From Panicum virgatum (Eukaryota > Streptophyta > Magnoliopsida > Poales > Poaceae): a stretch of 64,000 nt of DNA. The notes under the pieces are model-generated. The model saw only the letters and a program-made list of their open reading frames with translations. It was not told where the DNA came from and made no database searches. Both the position numbers and the translations under genes were made by a program. The DNA is taken from positions 12,473,033 to 12,537,032 of the forward strand of contig NC_053153.1 in the NCBI RefSeq assembly GCF_016808335.1. Reading direction: 5' to 3'. Positions 43,830 through 55,425 of this stretch are shown here, in pieces (position 1 is the stretch's first letter; the number at the start of each line of letters is the position of its first letter).

Positions 43830-44765
43830 CTAGTGAAGCAGTCCTTGGCTGCTTGTCGGATCGTCTGCAACTCTGCCCTTAGCCAAGGAACGCTCATCCA
43901 GAACCCGCTGTGCTCGGCGCTGGCCTCTCGAGCCACGACGACCGTCTCGAGGAGTAGCAGGTGAGTAAAAACTGAAGTGTGTCCTCGACTGCTCCAGCTC
44001 ATCCATATGCTCATTCTGACTGAGCTGAGCAAGTATCCAGCAGATCCAATGAGCGAAGGGGTGACGACGGTGAACAGTCATCCCATCCATGATCACGTCC
44101 TCTAGCTCGCAGATGAAGAAGTCGACAAGGTCAAAGTCACGACCTGTCATGATGTATAGTAAGAGCCACTGCTGCAGAGCTGTAATCCCCTCGTTGTATC
44201 CAATCCGGAACAGCAGACTCTTCCTTAGAGCTAGGTGGATAGAGTGTGCCACGGGAGTCAGCCTGTCCGGAGTCCTCGGTGTGCCTGGCAGGAAGGGCTG
44301 CTGAAAGAGAACACTGATCTCCTCGTCAGATGGGACATGAGACTCATGAGGACGACGAGGAGGCACCGTGCTGCCATAAGCCTGATAGTGCACGAAGTGT
44401 GGCTCCTCGGCAATCTGAACTCCAAGGAGGGTAGCCAGTCGAGCTCTAGTCAAATGATAGTGTCTCTCCTGGAACATGAAATCAATAAACTGCCGGTCCT
44501 CCTCAATAAACAGAGTAGCGTAGAAGACTCGAACCCACTCTCGAATGTACCGGGACCTCTCATTGAGTAGAGCAGGCAATCCATCATATCTCTCGAAAAG
44601 AGGAAGCACCAGAATCCCTCCTGCTGCCACACACATAGCCACCCAGTGGAGCATCTTGTGCTCACTGATCTTGATATCCAACTGGCAGTAGGTGTGGTAA
44701 AAAGACTCCTGAAGCAGAGTGTGAAACCGACGATCAACCCCAACGTCTCTCTGTCGGGAAACCAC
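43830..44765 (-). CDS. env-like (extra) ORF of Copia B
   Basis: About 311 residues located after RNase H and before the 3' LTR, as in Sireviruses. It contains YHTYCQLDIKISEHKMLHWVAMCVAAG, WVRVFYATLFIEEDRQFIDFMF and FFICELEDVIMDGM, a pattern shared with plant retrotransposon proteins of unknown function that are sometimes called env-like. I see no clear signal peptide, and the only hydrophobic stretches (near residues 42-56 and 196-206) are weak membrane candidates. It ends in a basic RDGRRGSRGQRRAQR stretch. Its role is unknown. Confidence 0.65.
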   Translation of the reverse strand: MVSRQRDVGVDRRFHTLLQESFYHTYCQLDIKISEHKMLHWVAMCVAAGGILVLPLFERYDGLPALLNERSRYIREWVRVFYATLFIEEDRQFIDFMFQERHYHLTRARLATLLGVQIAEEPHFVHYQAYGSTVPPRRPHESHVPSDEEISVLFQQPFLPGTPRTPDRLTPVAHSIHLALRKSLLFRIGYNEGITALQQWLLLYIMTGRDFDLVDFFICELEDVIMDGMTVHRRHPFAHWICWILAQLSQNEHMDELEQSRTHFSFYSPATPRDGRRGSRGQRRAQRVLDERSLAKGRVADDPTSSQGLLH

Positions 44766-44896
44766 TGCTCCGGGGTGACATATCTCAGTCTCTTGACCCT
44801 AGGTCCTGGAATACCCCTGAGATCAAATAGCTCAACCTTGGGCAGCTCCTCACCACTGTCCTGACCTCCTATCTGAGTGCCACTGCCGGTGTGCTG

Positions 44897-45175
44897 CTAC
44901 TGCTGTGCATGACCTACTCCCCTCTGAGTACCACCACCTCGAGTCCGTGGACGTGAGCGGGACTCAGGTGTGGTCTGAGCTGTCTGAGTATGTCCTGAGC
45001 GACGTAACTGCTGCTGTGGCTCCCCCTGAGCCTGAGGATCCCTGATCCGAAGTGATCCCTGCCTGTCTGCAGCATCTGCAACTGCCTCAGCCTGCTCTCG
45101 CTCGCGGTCCTCACGGGTGCGCTTCTTCTTCTTCTGCACAACCATCTTACCCTTGCCCTTCTTGTCACCAGCCAT
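44897..45175 (-). CDS. basic N-terminal ORF of the env-like region, Copia B
   Basis: 92 residues starting MAGDKKGKGKMVVQKKKKR, strongly basic with a KKKKR cluster that could be a nuclear localisation or RNA-binding signal, then Gln/Arg-rich. A stop separates it from the next frame; the two were probably one ORF. Confidence 0.55.
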   Translation of the reverse strand: MAGDKKGKGKMVVQKKKKRTREDREREQAEAVADAADRQGSLRIRDPQAQGEPQQQLRRSGHTQTAQTTPESRSRPRTRGGGTQRGVGHAQQ

Positions 45176-45192
45176 CTGACATAGAGAGACAA

Positions 45193-46855
45193 AACAAGGA
45201 TTTCATTTGAGCCTATGATGTGAATTCTAGTGGATAACCTCTAAAGGAACACACTATAGAGACCTTATCAAGCCAAGTGTATGTGTGTGAGAGATAAGTG
45301 TTATGTGAGGTGCAAGGGGCATACTAGTGCATATGTACGAAGGATGTGTGAAAATCAAGGGTGCATCATATGCAAGGGAAGGTCAGAAAAGTACCCTTGT
45401 AGATCAGAGACGAAGCCGAGTATAACAATGACGAAAATTGTCCTTGAGATAATTCGTCGAACACCTTGAGGGTGCCTGATCAAAAGGTGCAGGGGATGGA
45501 ACTGAGCCCTGGCGGCGGCACGAGGAGGGCAAAGGAGTAGAGGAGCACGCGCGCGGAGTATAAGGAATGTGCTGCGGCAGCGCTGGTCGTGGAACAGTTG
45601 GAGCTCGGGTGTCACAGGCGCGGCGAGGGCGTGGCGCAGGCGGCGCAGGCGCGGAGCGGGTGGAGCAATGCGCGAGCGGCGGCGGTGCGGCGGCGCAGGG
45701 GCGGAGCGTGTGGAGCAGCGGCGGCGTGTGGGCGCGCGGCGGCGGAGCGAGGGCGCGGGCGGCGGTGCGCGAGGAAGAAGGAAGTGAGAGAGAGACTGAC
45801 GCGCGGGGCCCGCGGAGGATTTAAGAGAAACAGGACGTGCGGGCCTGCCAACCCTAAAGCACCGGAAGTTCCGATGGTTCGGACAAATAGGCATCGGTGT
45901 ATCCACCGGTTTGAGTTTGACCAGATCTAAAAGAGTTGAAAACGGGTAAACAGAGGGCACCGGAAGAACCGTTACTGAGGCATCGGAACATCCGACGGGC
46001 GTCGGTGCAACGGCAGGAGTAAGGTCCAGAGACACTGCAAGGACCATTACTCCACGCAGTAGCACCGGTTGAACCGATGCTGATGCGTCGGTTCATCCGC
46101 CAACCATCGGATGCACCAGTGGCCATCGGTGTAACAGTCGGAGGTTGATCCAGAGATGATGTAGAAACCGAGCCACGAAGACTTAAGCACCGGTTGAACC
46201 GATGAGGGTAAAAACAGGGTGTCGGTTTAACCGGTGGTTAAGGAAAATTTCTGCTGAACTATAAACTCTACTTCTGATCCAAATTATCAAAACCAAAGCC
46301 ATAAACACTCAATTTGGACCAATTTCAAGAGACAACCTCACCCCTCAAACACTCATACTAAGAGCTCGCAAGCTTTTACATAAACATAGGCAAATTAAGA
46401 TCCAAGCGAGGTTTAAACACAAAAACCAAATGTATGAGCCACTTTGCCTATGAACTTAGAGATTGAAACTTTAAGTTCGATAGGACGTGTCTCAATAGGC
46501 ATGAAAGCGCAACATTGATCTTATCACCCTTGTAGAGATGATATATCATATTTAGCATGAATATCTTTCTCGAAGTGTGATTTGCTCCCTTGTGATGCTA
46601 CTACCGTGATGCAATGCTAATGCAAAGCTAGAATTAAAACATGGATGCATTTTATATGACAAGCATATGCATTGCACAAATTTAAATCTATCTTGTCAAG
46701 TTTGAACCCTTGGCAAGCTTCTTCATGATGAACCATTCTTCATGCCATGAGCAAAACGAAGACCACCGGCTCATGCAAGACCCATGTTCATCACTATCTT
46801 GACAAGGTTAGACAAGTGTCCTATATGTATGCATTTTTCTATGTGACAAGGCATT
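45193..46855 (-). other. spacer between pol and env-like ORFs of Copia B
   Basis: No protein family recognised. GC-rich around 45560-45800, where long Arg/Ala-rich frames occur on both strands. At 45840-46240 the CACCGG/CCGGTG words of the LTR recur (CACCGGTTGAACCGATG), so LTR-type palindromes also lie outside the LTR. Confidence 0.55.
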
Positions 46856-48748
46856 TTACATGACGTTTGCCGCATCTAATACATTAAGCTCATTCCTTAG
46901 CCTAACAAAAGTACTCTCGTCTAATGGTTTTGTGAAAATATCCGCCAATTGCTCCTCGGATCTCACACCTTGAAGAGATATGTCTCCTTTAGCCTCGTGA
47001 TCACGCAAGAAGTGATGGCGAATATCAATGTGCTTTGTGCGAGAGTGTTGAACCGGATTTTTGGCAATTTTTACGGCACTTTCATTGTCACAAAGGAGAG
47101 GGATCCTATCTAGTTTCACACCAAAGTCCAAAAGGGTTTGCTTCATATATAGGATTTGGGCACAACATGCACCAGCCGCTATATATTCTGCTTCCGCGGT
47201 GGACAAAGCCACGGAATTTTGCTTCTTACTCGACCAAGAAACTAGAGAACGCCCAAGCAAGTGGCACCCCCCAGAGGTACTCTTGCGATCCACACGGCTT
47301 CCGACAAAATCCGAATCCGAGTATCCCAAGAGATCTAAGCTAGCGCCTTTGGGGTACCACAAGCCTATGCTTGGGGTGTGCTTGAGATACCGAAGGATCC
47401 TATTCACAGCCGAGAGGTGTGATTCCTTTGGGTTTGCTTGAAAGCGGGCACACAAGCACACACTAAACATTATATCGGGCTTAGATGCGGTAAGGTAAAG
47501 CAAAGACCCTATCATAGAACGATAGAGAGATTGATCAACTGATTTACCGTCCACATCCAAGTCGAGATGCCCATTGGTTGCCATGGGTGTCTTGATTGGC
47601 TTGCACTCATCCATCTTGAACTTCTTCAAGATATCTTTAGTATATTTTTCTTGATGGATGAATGTCCCTTCCTTCATTTGTTTGACTTGAAAACCAAGGA
47701 AGAAGGTCAATTCGCCAATTATGGACATCTCGAATGCCCTAGACATCATGGTAGAAAACTCATGGCTTAGTAAATCATTAGTTGAGCCAAAGATAATATC
47801 GTCAACATAAATTTGACAAATGAAAATATCCCCGTTGACGTCTTTTGTGAACAACGTGGTGTCCACCCTCCCGATCTTGAAGCCTTGCGTGATTAGGAAG
47901 TCACGAAGCCTCTCATACCAAGCCCTTGGAGCTTGTTTGAGCCCATAGAGTGCCTTGTGCAACCTATAAACATGGTTAGGATTCCTCGGATCTTCAAACC
48001 CGGGAGGTTGCTCAACATAAACAAGTTCGTTAATAACGCCATTTAAGAATGCACTTTTCACATCCATTTGATACAACTTAATGTTATGATGTGAAGAGTA
48101 AGCAAGAAGGATGCGGATAGCTTCAAGTCTTGCGACCGGAGCAAAAGTTTCACCAAAATCCAAACCTTCGACTTGAGAAAATCCTTTTGCCACAAGTCTA
48201 GCTTTGTTGCGTATCACCACCCCATGTTCATCTTGCTTGTTTCGAAAGACCCACTTGGTGCCGATGATGTTCTTGTCTTTCGGAGGAGCTTCGAGGACCC
48301 AAACTTCATTGCGGATGAAGTTGTTCAATTCTTCTTGCATGGCCATCACCCAATCCGAGTCCTCAAGCGCTTCCTCTATGCTAGTGGGTTCAATACAAGA
48401 AACAAACGAGTAATATTCGCAAAATGAAGCATGCTTGGAGCGAGTTCTTACTCCCTTGGAAGGACTACCAATGATTTGACCAATTGGATGATCCTTGGAG
48501 TGCCGTGGTTGTGGATCATCTTTTTCTTGATCTTCATCCATTTGGGGTGCCGTGGAGGTGCTTGGTGTAGATGAGGAAGGTCCTCCCCCTTGATCATTGC
48601 CTTCATGCACCTCTTCCGGCTTTATATCCCCAATGGACATCTTCTTCAAAGCTTCATCAATCTCCTCATCACCTACATTTTCATTAGCCAACAACCTCCT
48701 CTTGGGAGCCATTAGATTCATCAAACTCCACATCACATGTTTCTTCAA
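46856..48748 (-). CDS. pol: reverse transcriptase and RNase H of Copia B
   Basis: About 630 residues in one open frame. RT motifs: [26 protein letters not shown] start, [28 protein letters not shown], catalytic [12 protein letters not shown], and FLGFQVKQM. RNase [30 protein letters not shown] and [14 protein letters not shown]. It ends [26 protein letters not shown] followed by a stop at 46856, the natural end of pol in this group. The start is upstream in another frame, so it is read here from the first ATG. Confidence 0.88.
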   Translation of the reverse strand: MKKHVMWSLMNLMAPKRRLLANENVGDEEIDEALKKMSIGDIKPEEVHEGNDQGGGPSSSTPSTSTAPQMDEDQEKDDPQPRHSKDHPIGQIIGSPSKGVRTRSKHASFCEYYSFVSCIEPTSIEEALEDSDWVMAMQEELNNFIRNEVWVLEAPPKDKNIIGTKWVFRNKQDEHGVVIRNKARLVAKGFSQVEGLDFGETFAPVARLEAIRILLAYSSHHNIKLYQMDVKSAFLNGVINELVYVEQPPGFEDPRNPNHVYRLHKALYGLKQAPRAWYERLRDFLITQGFKIGRVDTTLFTKDVNGDIFICQIYVDDIIFGSTNDLLSHEFSTMMSRAFEMSIIGELTFFLGFQVKQMKEGTFIHQEKYTKDILKKFKMDECKPIKTPMATNGHLDLDVDGKSVDQSLYRSMIGSLLYLTASKPDIMFSVCLCARFQANPKESHLSAVNRILRYLKHTPSIGLWYPKGASLDLLGYSDSDFVGSRVDRKSTSGGCHLLGRSLVSWSSKKQNSVALSTAEAEYIAAGACCAQILYMKQTLLDFGVKLDRIPLLCDNESAVKIAKNPVQHSRTKHIDIRHHFLRDHEAKGDISLQGVRSEEQLADIFTKPLDESTFVRLRNELNVLDAANVM

Positions 48749-49994
48749 CTAACCCGGAGGTTTGATTGAATACTCTATATGCTTTGGAGTTTGATGCATA
48801 ACCAAGAAAGAAACCCTCATCACATCTACTTTCAAACTTACCGAGCCTTTTCTTCTTATAGATGAAGCATTTGCAACCAAAGACTCGAAAGTAGGATATA
48901 TTTGGTTTCTTCCCGGTGATGAGCTCATATGGAGTTTTCTTGAGGAGTCGGTGAGGATACACTCGGTTGGATGCATGACACGCCGTGTTGATTGCTTCCG
49001 CCCAAAACTTTTCGGACGTGCCATAATCATCCAACATTGCTCTTGCTAGGGTGATGAGTGTCTTGTTCTTTCTTTCCACAACTCCATTTTATTGAGGCGT
49101 GTAGGTGGTGGAGAACTCATGCTTGATGCCCTCTTCATCGCACCATTCTTCAATCTTCATATTCTTGAACTCGGTGCTGTTGTCACTCCGGATCTTCACT
49201 ATTGGGGAGTTGTACTCCCTTTGAGCTCTTCTTGCAAATGTCTTGAATATTTCCGGAGTTTCACCCTTATCGCCTAGAAACATGACCCAAGTATAGCGTG
49301 AAAAATCATCAACAATTACTAGGTAATAGAGGTTACCACCAATGCTCTTGTATGTAGTTGGACCAAAGAGATCCATGTGAAGTAGCTCGAGCGGCTTGGA
49401 GGTAGACAACATCGTCTTGATGGGATGATGTGTTGCAACTTGCTTCCCGGCTTGACATGCTTTGCATAATTTGTTCTTGTCAAAGGTAACGTCCTTCAAG
49501 CCGGTGATCATCCCTCTCTTGTGGGCCTTCTTGAGGTTGCTCATGCCAATATGAGCAATTCTTCTATTCCAAAGCCACCCAAGAGATGACTTGGTGAAGA
49601 GGCATGTCATGGTGCTTGTTTGCTTTGAAGAGAAATCCACCAAGTAAATGTTGCCATACCTAAACCCCGTGAATACCAATGACTTGTCTTTTTCATGAGT
49701 TACTACAACACCATTCTTGTCAAAGGTACACGTTAGTCCAAGATCATATAATTGAGCAATAGAAATGAGATTAAAACTAAGAGCTTCTACAAACAAGACA
49801 TTAGAAATAGATAAATCTTTAGAGATTGCTATTCTACCCAAACCTAAAACTTTTCCCCTTGAATTATCACCATAGGTGACATGTTCATGATCTCCGGGGT
49901 CTTCAAGAGTGGTGAACATGCTATCATTGCCGGTCATGTGTTGAGAGCAACCGCTATCAAGTACCCAATGTTTTCCACCGGCTTTGTAGTTCAC
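48684..49994 (-). pseudogene. pol: protease and integrase of Copia B, with an in-frame stop
   Basis: Protease motif WVLDSGCSQHMTG opens the segment, followed by the gag-pre-integrase zinc domain (RRIAHIGMSNL, CKACQAGKQ) and the integrase core (LLHMDLFGP, IRSDNSTEF, where Ser replaces the usual Gly after DN). A TAA near 49089-49091 sits in TYTPQ-stop-NGVVERKNK, where the family has Gln. After it the core continues (RAMLDDYGTSEKFWAEA, GKKPNISYFRVFGC) to a frame change near 48700. Confidence 0.85.
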
Positions 49995-50010
49995 CTACAC
50001 ACATGAGAAT

Positions 50011-50901
50011 TCACTTTTGAGTTTTAGGAACCCAAACAAGCTTTGGGCCTTGCACATGTGTGACAAGAGCTTTTGGGACCCAAAGTTGCTTGGGGAGCTT
50101 CTTCTTTGACTCCTTAGCAATTTTGCTAATGAATTTGGCATTCACCTTGCCCTTCACTTTACTCAAGAGAAAATGGTTATTTTGAAACATTGATGAGTAA
50201 TTCTTAGGTAAAGTGGGAAGAGGACGTGATGGTAAGGTGCACTCCCTAGTGTGTTGCCCGGTGACTTGGCAATGTTGGCAATATGAACCAACTTCCTTGA
50301 TGAAGCTAGTCTTGATCTCCGGAGAATGAGTAGTGCCTTGATTTGGCTCCGGAAATGAACCAAGACCTCTCTTGCCATAGTCACGAGCATTATTGAAGAG
50401 AATTTCCTTGTGGATGTATTCTCCTCTTGAGAGCTTCTCCACACTACTCTTGAGGCTTGCTACTTGATCCATCAATTCCTTTTCCCTAGAAGGAGCAAGC
50501 TCGGACACAATATTAGTGGCATTTGCATTAATGAGTAGGTCATCACATGAAGTAGAAGCATTGACCTTTTCAATAGTTTCATGAGCAAAGTTCTCAAGAC
50601 TTGGGTTAATTGCTTCATAGGCAAATTCAAGTTCTTGATATTTGTGAGCCAACTCCCTATGCTCTTGTTTAAGCTTTTTGTGGCTCTCTTCAACTTGCTT
50701 AGCAAGTACAAGTGACTCATTGTGCTCTTTGAGCAAGTCATTGTACTTGCCAAGCAAGTTGGAGTGGGCAAGCTCTAACTTTGCATGAGTGCTCTCAAGA
50801 ATCTTGACTTTGCCCTTTTTCCCTCTTGATGACGGATGTATACTCATTAATGAGGTTAGTGAATTCCTAAGGGTCAAGCTCTTCATCACTCTCATCTTCA
50901 C
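50011..50901 (-). CDS. coiled-coil and second zinc-knuckle part of Copia B gag-pol
   Basis: About 296 residues. A coiled coil of about 75 residues (LELAHSNLLGKYNDLLKEHNESLVLAKQVEESHKK) is followed by a second knuckle-like CQHCQVTGQHTREC and a basic stretch ending in KALVTHVQGPKLVWVPK. This is the region between gag and protease in grass Sirevirus polyproteins. It overlaps the end of gag in a different frame, suggesting a one-base frameshift near 50880-50900. Confidence 0.75.
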   Translation of the reverse strand: MKMRVMKSLTLRNSLTSLMSIHPSSRGKKGKVKILESTHAKLELAHSNLLGKYNDLLKEHNESLVLAKQVEESHKKLKQEHRELAHKYQELEFAYEAINPSLENFAHETIEKVNASTSCDDLLINANATNIVSELAPSREKELMDQVASLKSSVEKLSRGEYIHKEILFNNARDYGKRGLGSFPEPNQGTTHSPEIKTSFIKEVGSYCQHCQVTGQHTRECTLPSRPLPTLPKNYSSMFQNNHFLLSKVKGKVNAKFISKIAKESKKKLPKQLWVPKALVTHVQGPKLVWVPKTQK

Positions 50902-52123
50902 TATCTACCTCACATACCTTTGTGTTATCTTTTGCCATGAGGCACATGGGAGGCGGAGGTAGTGGTGATTCTTCATTTGTGAGGGCGATGGTGACGATAT
51001 CTTCTTCATCACTTGAATCTTCGCTTGATGAGACATCGGTCACCCACTCTTGTTTTTCCACCAAGAAGCTTCTCTTGGTGTGCCCTTTCATCTTTGGGAA
51101 GAGCTTGGTCTTCTTGTCATGGCTCTTCTTCTTTCCAAGCTTTTTGTTCTTGATCTTCTTTTCATCCTCTTCATCATCGCTTGAATCATGGCGATGTTTG
51201 CTTTTGTTGTCCTTCTTTCTCTTGTCCGGCTTGGGGCAATCGGGAGAGATGTGGCCTTTTTCTCCACAATTGTAACAAGTTTTGTTCTTGACATCTCCCC
51301 ATGGCTGGAACATTCTTCTTTTGAGGTCAAAGTTGAAACCCTTCTTGTTGATCTTGTCATTCAAGCGTGTGAACTTTCTCATCATGAGAGCAAGTTCTCC
51401 ATCATCTTCTTCATCGGATGAGCTCTCATGATGATCTTCTTCTTCATTGCTTGAGCTTGATTCTTGCTTGACCATCTTGAGCTTGCGGGATTTGTTGGCC
51501 TTGGTTTTGAGAGCAATTGATTTGCTTATTGTTGGCTCTTCGGACATACCAAGGATACCCATTTCATGAGCGCGAATTTCGCCCACAAGCTCTCCCACTT
51601 CCATCGTGTCAAGATTCTCCTTTTGAAGCATAGCATTGATAATGTTGTACTTGGGCTTTGGAAGGAGCATGAGAATCTTGCGGTCGATGGAGCCACTGTC
51701 AATTTTAGAAACTTCAAGAGTATTAATGTCCTTGACAATGACATTCAAGCGAGAATACATATCATTGCAATTTTCATGAGCAAGCATCTTAAAAGAATCA
51801 TACTTAGCTCTAAACAAGTGATATTTTTGTTCACGGACTTTAGTGGAGCCTTCATGGATTTCAATTAGCTCTTTCCATATATCACTTGCTAAGTCCATGC
51901 CATTAACTCTAGCAAAGACTTCCTCACTACTGGCTTCGAAAATTGTATTTCTTGCCTTTGCATTCCACTTAAGTTGTTCCGTGGTGGGAGTTCCGGTGAA
52001 CCCGGTCTTTGTTGCCAACCACACTTCGGGGGCAATCGCATCAAGATATGCGGCCATGCGAACTTTCCAATAGGCAAAGTTTTTGCCCTCGAAGTGAGGC
52101 GGCGAACCACCCATCTTGGCCAT
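50867..52123 (-). CDS. gag: gag of Copia B
   Basis: 418-residue gag from the ATG at 52123, just inside the primer site. N-terminal copia gag domain (PHFEGKNFAYWKVRMAAYLDA, DIWKELIEIHEGS, MLLPKPKYNIINAML) occupies residues about 8-200. A CCHC zinc knuckle, CYNCGEKGHISPDC, lies at about 282-295. Acidic Ser/Asp/Glu-rich stretches flank it. The frame ends at DEELDP and the following section continues in another frame, so one frameshift separates it from the coiled-coil part. Confidence 0.85.
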   Translation of the reverse strand: MAKMGGSPPHFEGKNFAYWKVRMAAYLDAIAPEVWLATKTGFTGTPTTEQLKWNAKARNTIFEASSEEVFARVNGMDLASDIWKELIEIHEGSTKVREQKYHLFRAKYDSFKMLAHENCNDMYSRLNVIVKDINTLEVSKIDSGSIDRKILMLLPKPKYNIINAMLQKENLDTMEVGELVGEIRAHEMGILGMSEEPTISKSIALKTKANKSRKLKMVKQESSSSNEEEDHHESSSDEEDDGELALMMRKFTRLNDKINKKGFNFDLKRRMFQPWGDVKNKTCYNCGEKGHISPDCPKPDKRKKDNKSKHRHDSSDDEEDEKKIKNKKLGKKKSHDKKTKLFPKMKGHTKRSFLVEKQEWVTDVSSSEDSSDEEDIVTIALTNEESPLPPPPMCLMAKDNTKVCEVDSEDESDEELDP

Positions 52124-52159
52124 AGCTCTAGGCGGTGAAGCCTAATGATCCAAATGAGC

Positions 52160-52178
52160 AACGAGGCTCTGATACCAA
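52160..52178 (-). other. primer binding site of Copia B
   Basis: On the minus strand TTGGTATCAGAGCC immediately follows the 5' LTR; it is an uninterrupted match to the 3' end of initiator tRNA-Met. Confidence 0.9.
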
Positions 52179-52966
52179 TTGTAAGGATCGATGGACCAAG
52201 AGGGGGGGTGAATTGGGCCTTTTTCAAATTTCTAAAGCAATTAAAACAACCTTAACCTATGCAATGCTAGTACGGCTCAATTCACCAACCGGCTAACTAA
52301 GCAAACTACACAAGCTACTACAGAAAAGAAACTAAGCAAGGTAGAGCTAAGTTATGATCTCTAAGGTCAAGCATATGAAAAGTTGCATGAAAGTAAAATG
52401 CTTGAAATGAAAGAGTGGGCAAGAGACAACCGGATTTTTTGCCGTGGTGTCGATGTGTTGGCACACACCCCTAATCCACGTTGTGACACTCACTAAGAGT
52501 CTTGTCACCTCCCATGTCACCGAGACTTGGGCGCTCACTAAGAGTCTCCGTTCACCATCCCGGCGTGGTGGAGCTCAAGCCACGTACAAACTTTTTCGGG
52601 CTCCCACAATCCTTGGCAAGCTCCGAAAGAAACACCTTCAATCACCAAGATCGTCTAGGTGCTGCCAATCACCAAGAGTAACAAGCTCCTAAGCCTTCAC
52701 TTGACCTACACTCAGTTGGCCCTAGCTCAAGCACACTTGCTACACTTGCATAGGATGAATTCTTCAAGGTTGAAGCACAAACAAAGCACTAGATCTTCTC
52801 TCTTTTGCTCAAAGCTCTTTCTCTTCTTCTCAAGGGTGGCCTCAGGTTTTCAAGGTGTCAAAAGCAACTGAAATGAGCCAGGGAGTACCCTTATATAGAG
52901 TGGAGGAGGTCACATAGCCGTTGGACATTTTCTGCAGAAAAACCGTGACCACCGGAAGAACCGACG

Positions 52967-53306
52967 TGTCGGTACCCCAGGACTGGGTACCCCTTCTTGC
53001 TGTATCTAGGCAAGAGCCTTGTAGTTATCCTTGACTACGTCCAAACAGCCGGACCCCTGTGGTCCGGAGTCCTGATCTCTCGGCGACGGTTCCAGACCTG
53101 CCTCACGACTGGGAAAGGTCCGGGAACGACGCGTGTCCCGGAAGAGGCGGGCAGCCCGAACAGCCGGGGCTCCGGACCTCCCGAGGGGTCCGGACCCCCG
53201 CGGAAATCCCGGACCCCTTGTACGGTAACCGGACCACTCGCTAAGGGAAGAAGTCGACGCCCTGCCTCGGGGTGGTCCGGAGCGACACGTGTCTACAAGC
53301 ACGACA
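52967..53306 (+). repeat. 5' LTR of element C
   Basis: 340 bp; differs from the right LTR by few substitutions and by lack of a segment of about 20 bp near ATCCC|GGACC. Confidence 0.92.
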
Positions 53307-53326
53307 TTTGGCGCCGTCCGTGGGGA

Positions 53327-54687
53327 GGAACAGGCGCTGGCTGGATCTTCAGGCTTCTGGGGCCGTGTTCATCCTCTGCAACGACGAACAAGAAGATGAA
53401 GAGCGGCATGGTGGCACCCACGCCGCATGCTGTGGCACTGGGGCGCCAGCGCCCTCGGTGCGACGGTGCACGGCAGCTGCGCCTGCTGTGCGTCGCCACT
53501 GCGACGCCTCAGAGCCGGCACGTTGGTGCGTGGGGGCGACGCCTGTCGTGTGCCGCCCCGCACCATCCCGGTGTCGGCTCAAGGCTTTCTCTCAACATAG
53601 AGCCCGGAGCCGACGGCCATCCCGGAGGAAGTTGGCCGTGTCGTCCTGCCGTCGCCAGCACCGGAGATCCGCCTCAGCGTAGCTCGGTGCTGCTGCAGAC
53701 AAGGCCCCGCCGCCAGGCACGGAGGCCCCTGGCGCTAGCACCAAGGACAAGCCGGCGAACGACCACACCTCTCCGCGCTCCACGTTCGGTCCTTCTGCTG
53801 CGCAAGGGCGTCTGGTTTCCATCGGCAGACGACGACGGCGGTAGGGGGGCCTCTCCCACTCAAAGCCAAAGAATTTGTCTCATGCTACCTAAGCATGTGA
53901 CAGCTCTTAGGCAAGGAGTGGCCCCCCGGGCTCCCGAGGTGATGCTGGATGATGCAGTTCAGGCACATCTAGAGCGCCTTCGCCTCCGACGACTATGAAG
54001 AATTTAGGGGTGGCCGTGCCACTTCCAACCGGAGAAGAACACGCTGTATAGCATGCAGCCGTAGGTTACTCCTAAGAAAAGATTAAGAGAATCCTCCTTT
54101 GTAATAACGTGGCGCCTATGTGTGTGTCCAGAGCGGTCAAGGTCTGACCTTGTAAACCCGACCTCTGGCCCTATCACACAAACAGGCAAAAAGCGGTCCG
54201 GAGCGGTGGAGGTCCGACCTCGTAATCCTGACCTCTGATGTATACCGTGATAACCACAATAATAAAGGAGAGTTATTTTCTTAGTCTTGTCTCGACTCTA
54301 CTCTAATTACATTCATTTGTTCTGGTTGGCTATTTCTTCGTTAACCGTCTCTTCCCCCCAAACAGAGTCTTTTCTTTTGCTAAGCGATCCAAGTTAAGTT
54401 GCCGGCTTGAAGTCAGGTGAGGACACCCCTTCTAGCTGGAAGGCAGTCCGGACCCCTAAGGACCTGCTCTGGAGAAGTGGTACTCGTATCCTGGGGTAGA
54501 GGAGCTCCGCGTAGCTTAGCCTGGTAATGTACCCTAAGCTTACGTACTTCACTACCTTGTTACAAGTACTCTAGTATCCAAGACTGCTGTCTTTAGAGGT
54601 CCCGGGCTCCCTTCTAGTATAAGGCTTGGTTTCTTGCACCTTACTGTGAGGTCCGGTGACATTTTCCTTTGGTTCGTCAGCAATAAT
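53327..54687 (+). other. internal non-coding or relic gag region of element C
   Basis: No recognisable domain. Open frames up to 333 codons exist in GC-rich sequence but show no gag or pol motif. CGGTCCGGAG-type words recur here and in the LTRs. Confidence 0.45.
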
Positions 54688-55155
54688 TCAAGTCCACTCC
54701 GGTGGCCCGCTCCGGCGGAGACCGCTCGCCACGGTCGCCTCAAGTCCACTCCGGTGGCCCGCTCCGGCGGAGACCGCTCGCCACGGTCGCCTCAAGTCCA
54801 CTCCGGTGGCCCGCTCCGGCGGAGACCGCTCGCCACGGTCGCCTCAAGTCCACTCCGGTGGCCCGCTCCGGCGGAGACCGCTCGCCACGGTCGACTCAAG
54901 TCCACTCCGGTGGCCCGCTCCGGCGGAGACCGCTCGCCACGGTCACCTCAAGTCCACTCCGGTGGCCCGCTCCGGCGGAGACCGCTCGCCACGGTCGCCT
55001 CAAGTCCACTCCGGTGGCCCGCTCCGGCGGAGACCGCTCGCCACGGTCGACTCAAGTCCACTCCGGTGGCCCGCTCCGGCGGAGACCGCTCGCCACGGTC
55101 GACTCAAGTCCACTCCGGTGGCCCGCTCCGGCGGAGACCGCTCGCCACGGTCGCC
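54688..55155 (+). repeat. nine tandem copies of a 52-bp GC-rich unit in element C
   Basis: Unit begins TCAAGTCCACTCCGGTGGCC and ends CTCGCCACGGTCGCC; copies start every 52 bp from 54688 to 55104 and are almost identical (only GCC/GAC/ACC changes near the unit end). Since 52 is not a multiple of three, all three forward frames stay open; these frames are artefacts. Confidence 0.97.
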
Positions 55156-55425
55156 AAGAGCCAGGTCCAGGAGGTGGTGTTGCTCCCTGAGCGGTCCGAG
55201 GTCTGTGTAGCCGCTTAGCTTGGTTCCGTACCCTAAGCCCACACCTTCATCGCCCTGCGGAGAGCACTCTAGAGCCTGAACCTGGCAACCGGTGTACCGG
55301 CCTCAGGGGTCCGGAGCACCCGCTCTTTGTATGAGCGCACCAGTGTAATCAGGTTACATAGAAACATCACGATAGTGGCCCCACCCGCGGGTTCGTACCT
55401 CTCCCGAGGTGGGACCGGGGGCCAC

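Noticed and set aside
45560..46065. Open frames on both strands in the GC-rich spacer of Copia B
   Set aside because: Low-complexity Arg/Ala/Gly or Pro-rich translations without a domain; explained by base composition.
52997..53998. 333-codon frame in element C as a possible novel gene
   Set aside because: It starts inside the LTR, runs through the primer site and has no recognisable domain; GC-rich sequence explains its length.
54688..55155. CRISPR-like array (regular 52-bp period)
   Set aside because: No variable spacers: the whole 52-bp unit repeats. This is a minisatellite in a plant retrotransposon.
54634..55218. Long open frames in all three forward frames (up to 194 codons)
   Set aside because: They are produced by nine copies of a 52-bp repeat; each frame reads the same repeat in rotation and no domain is present.
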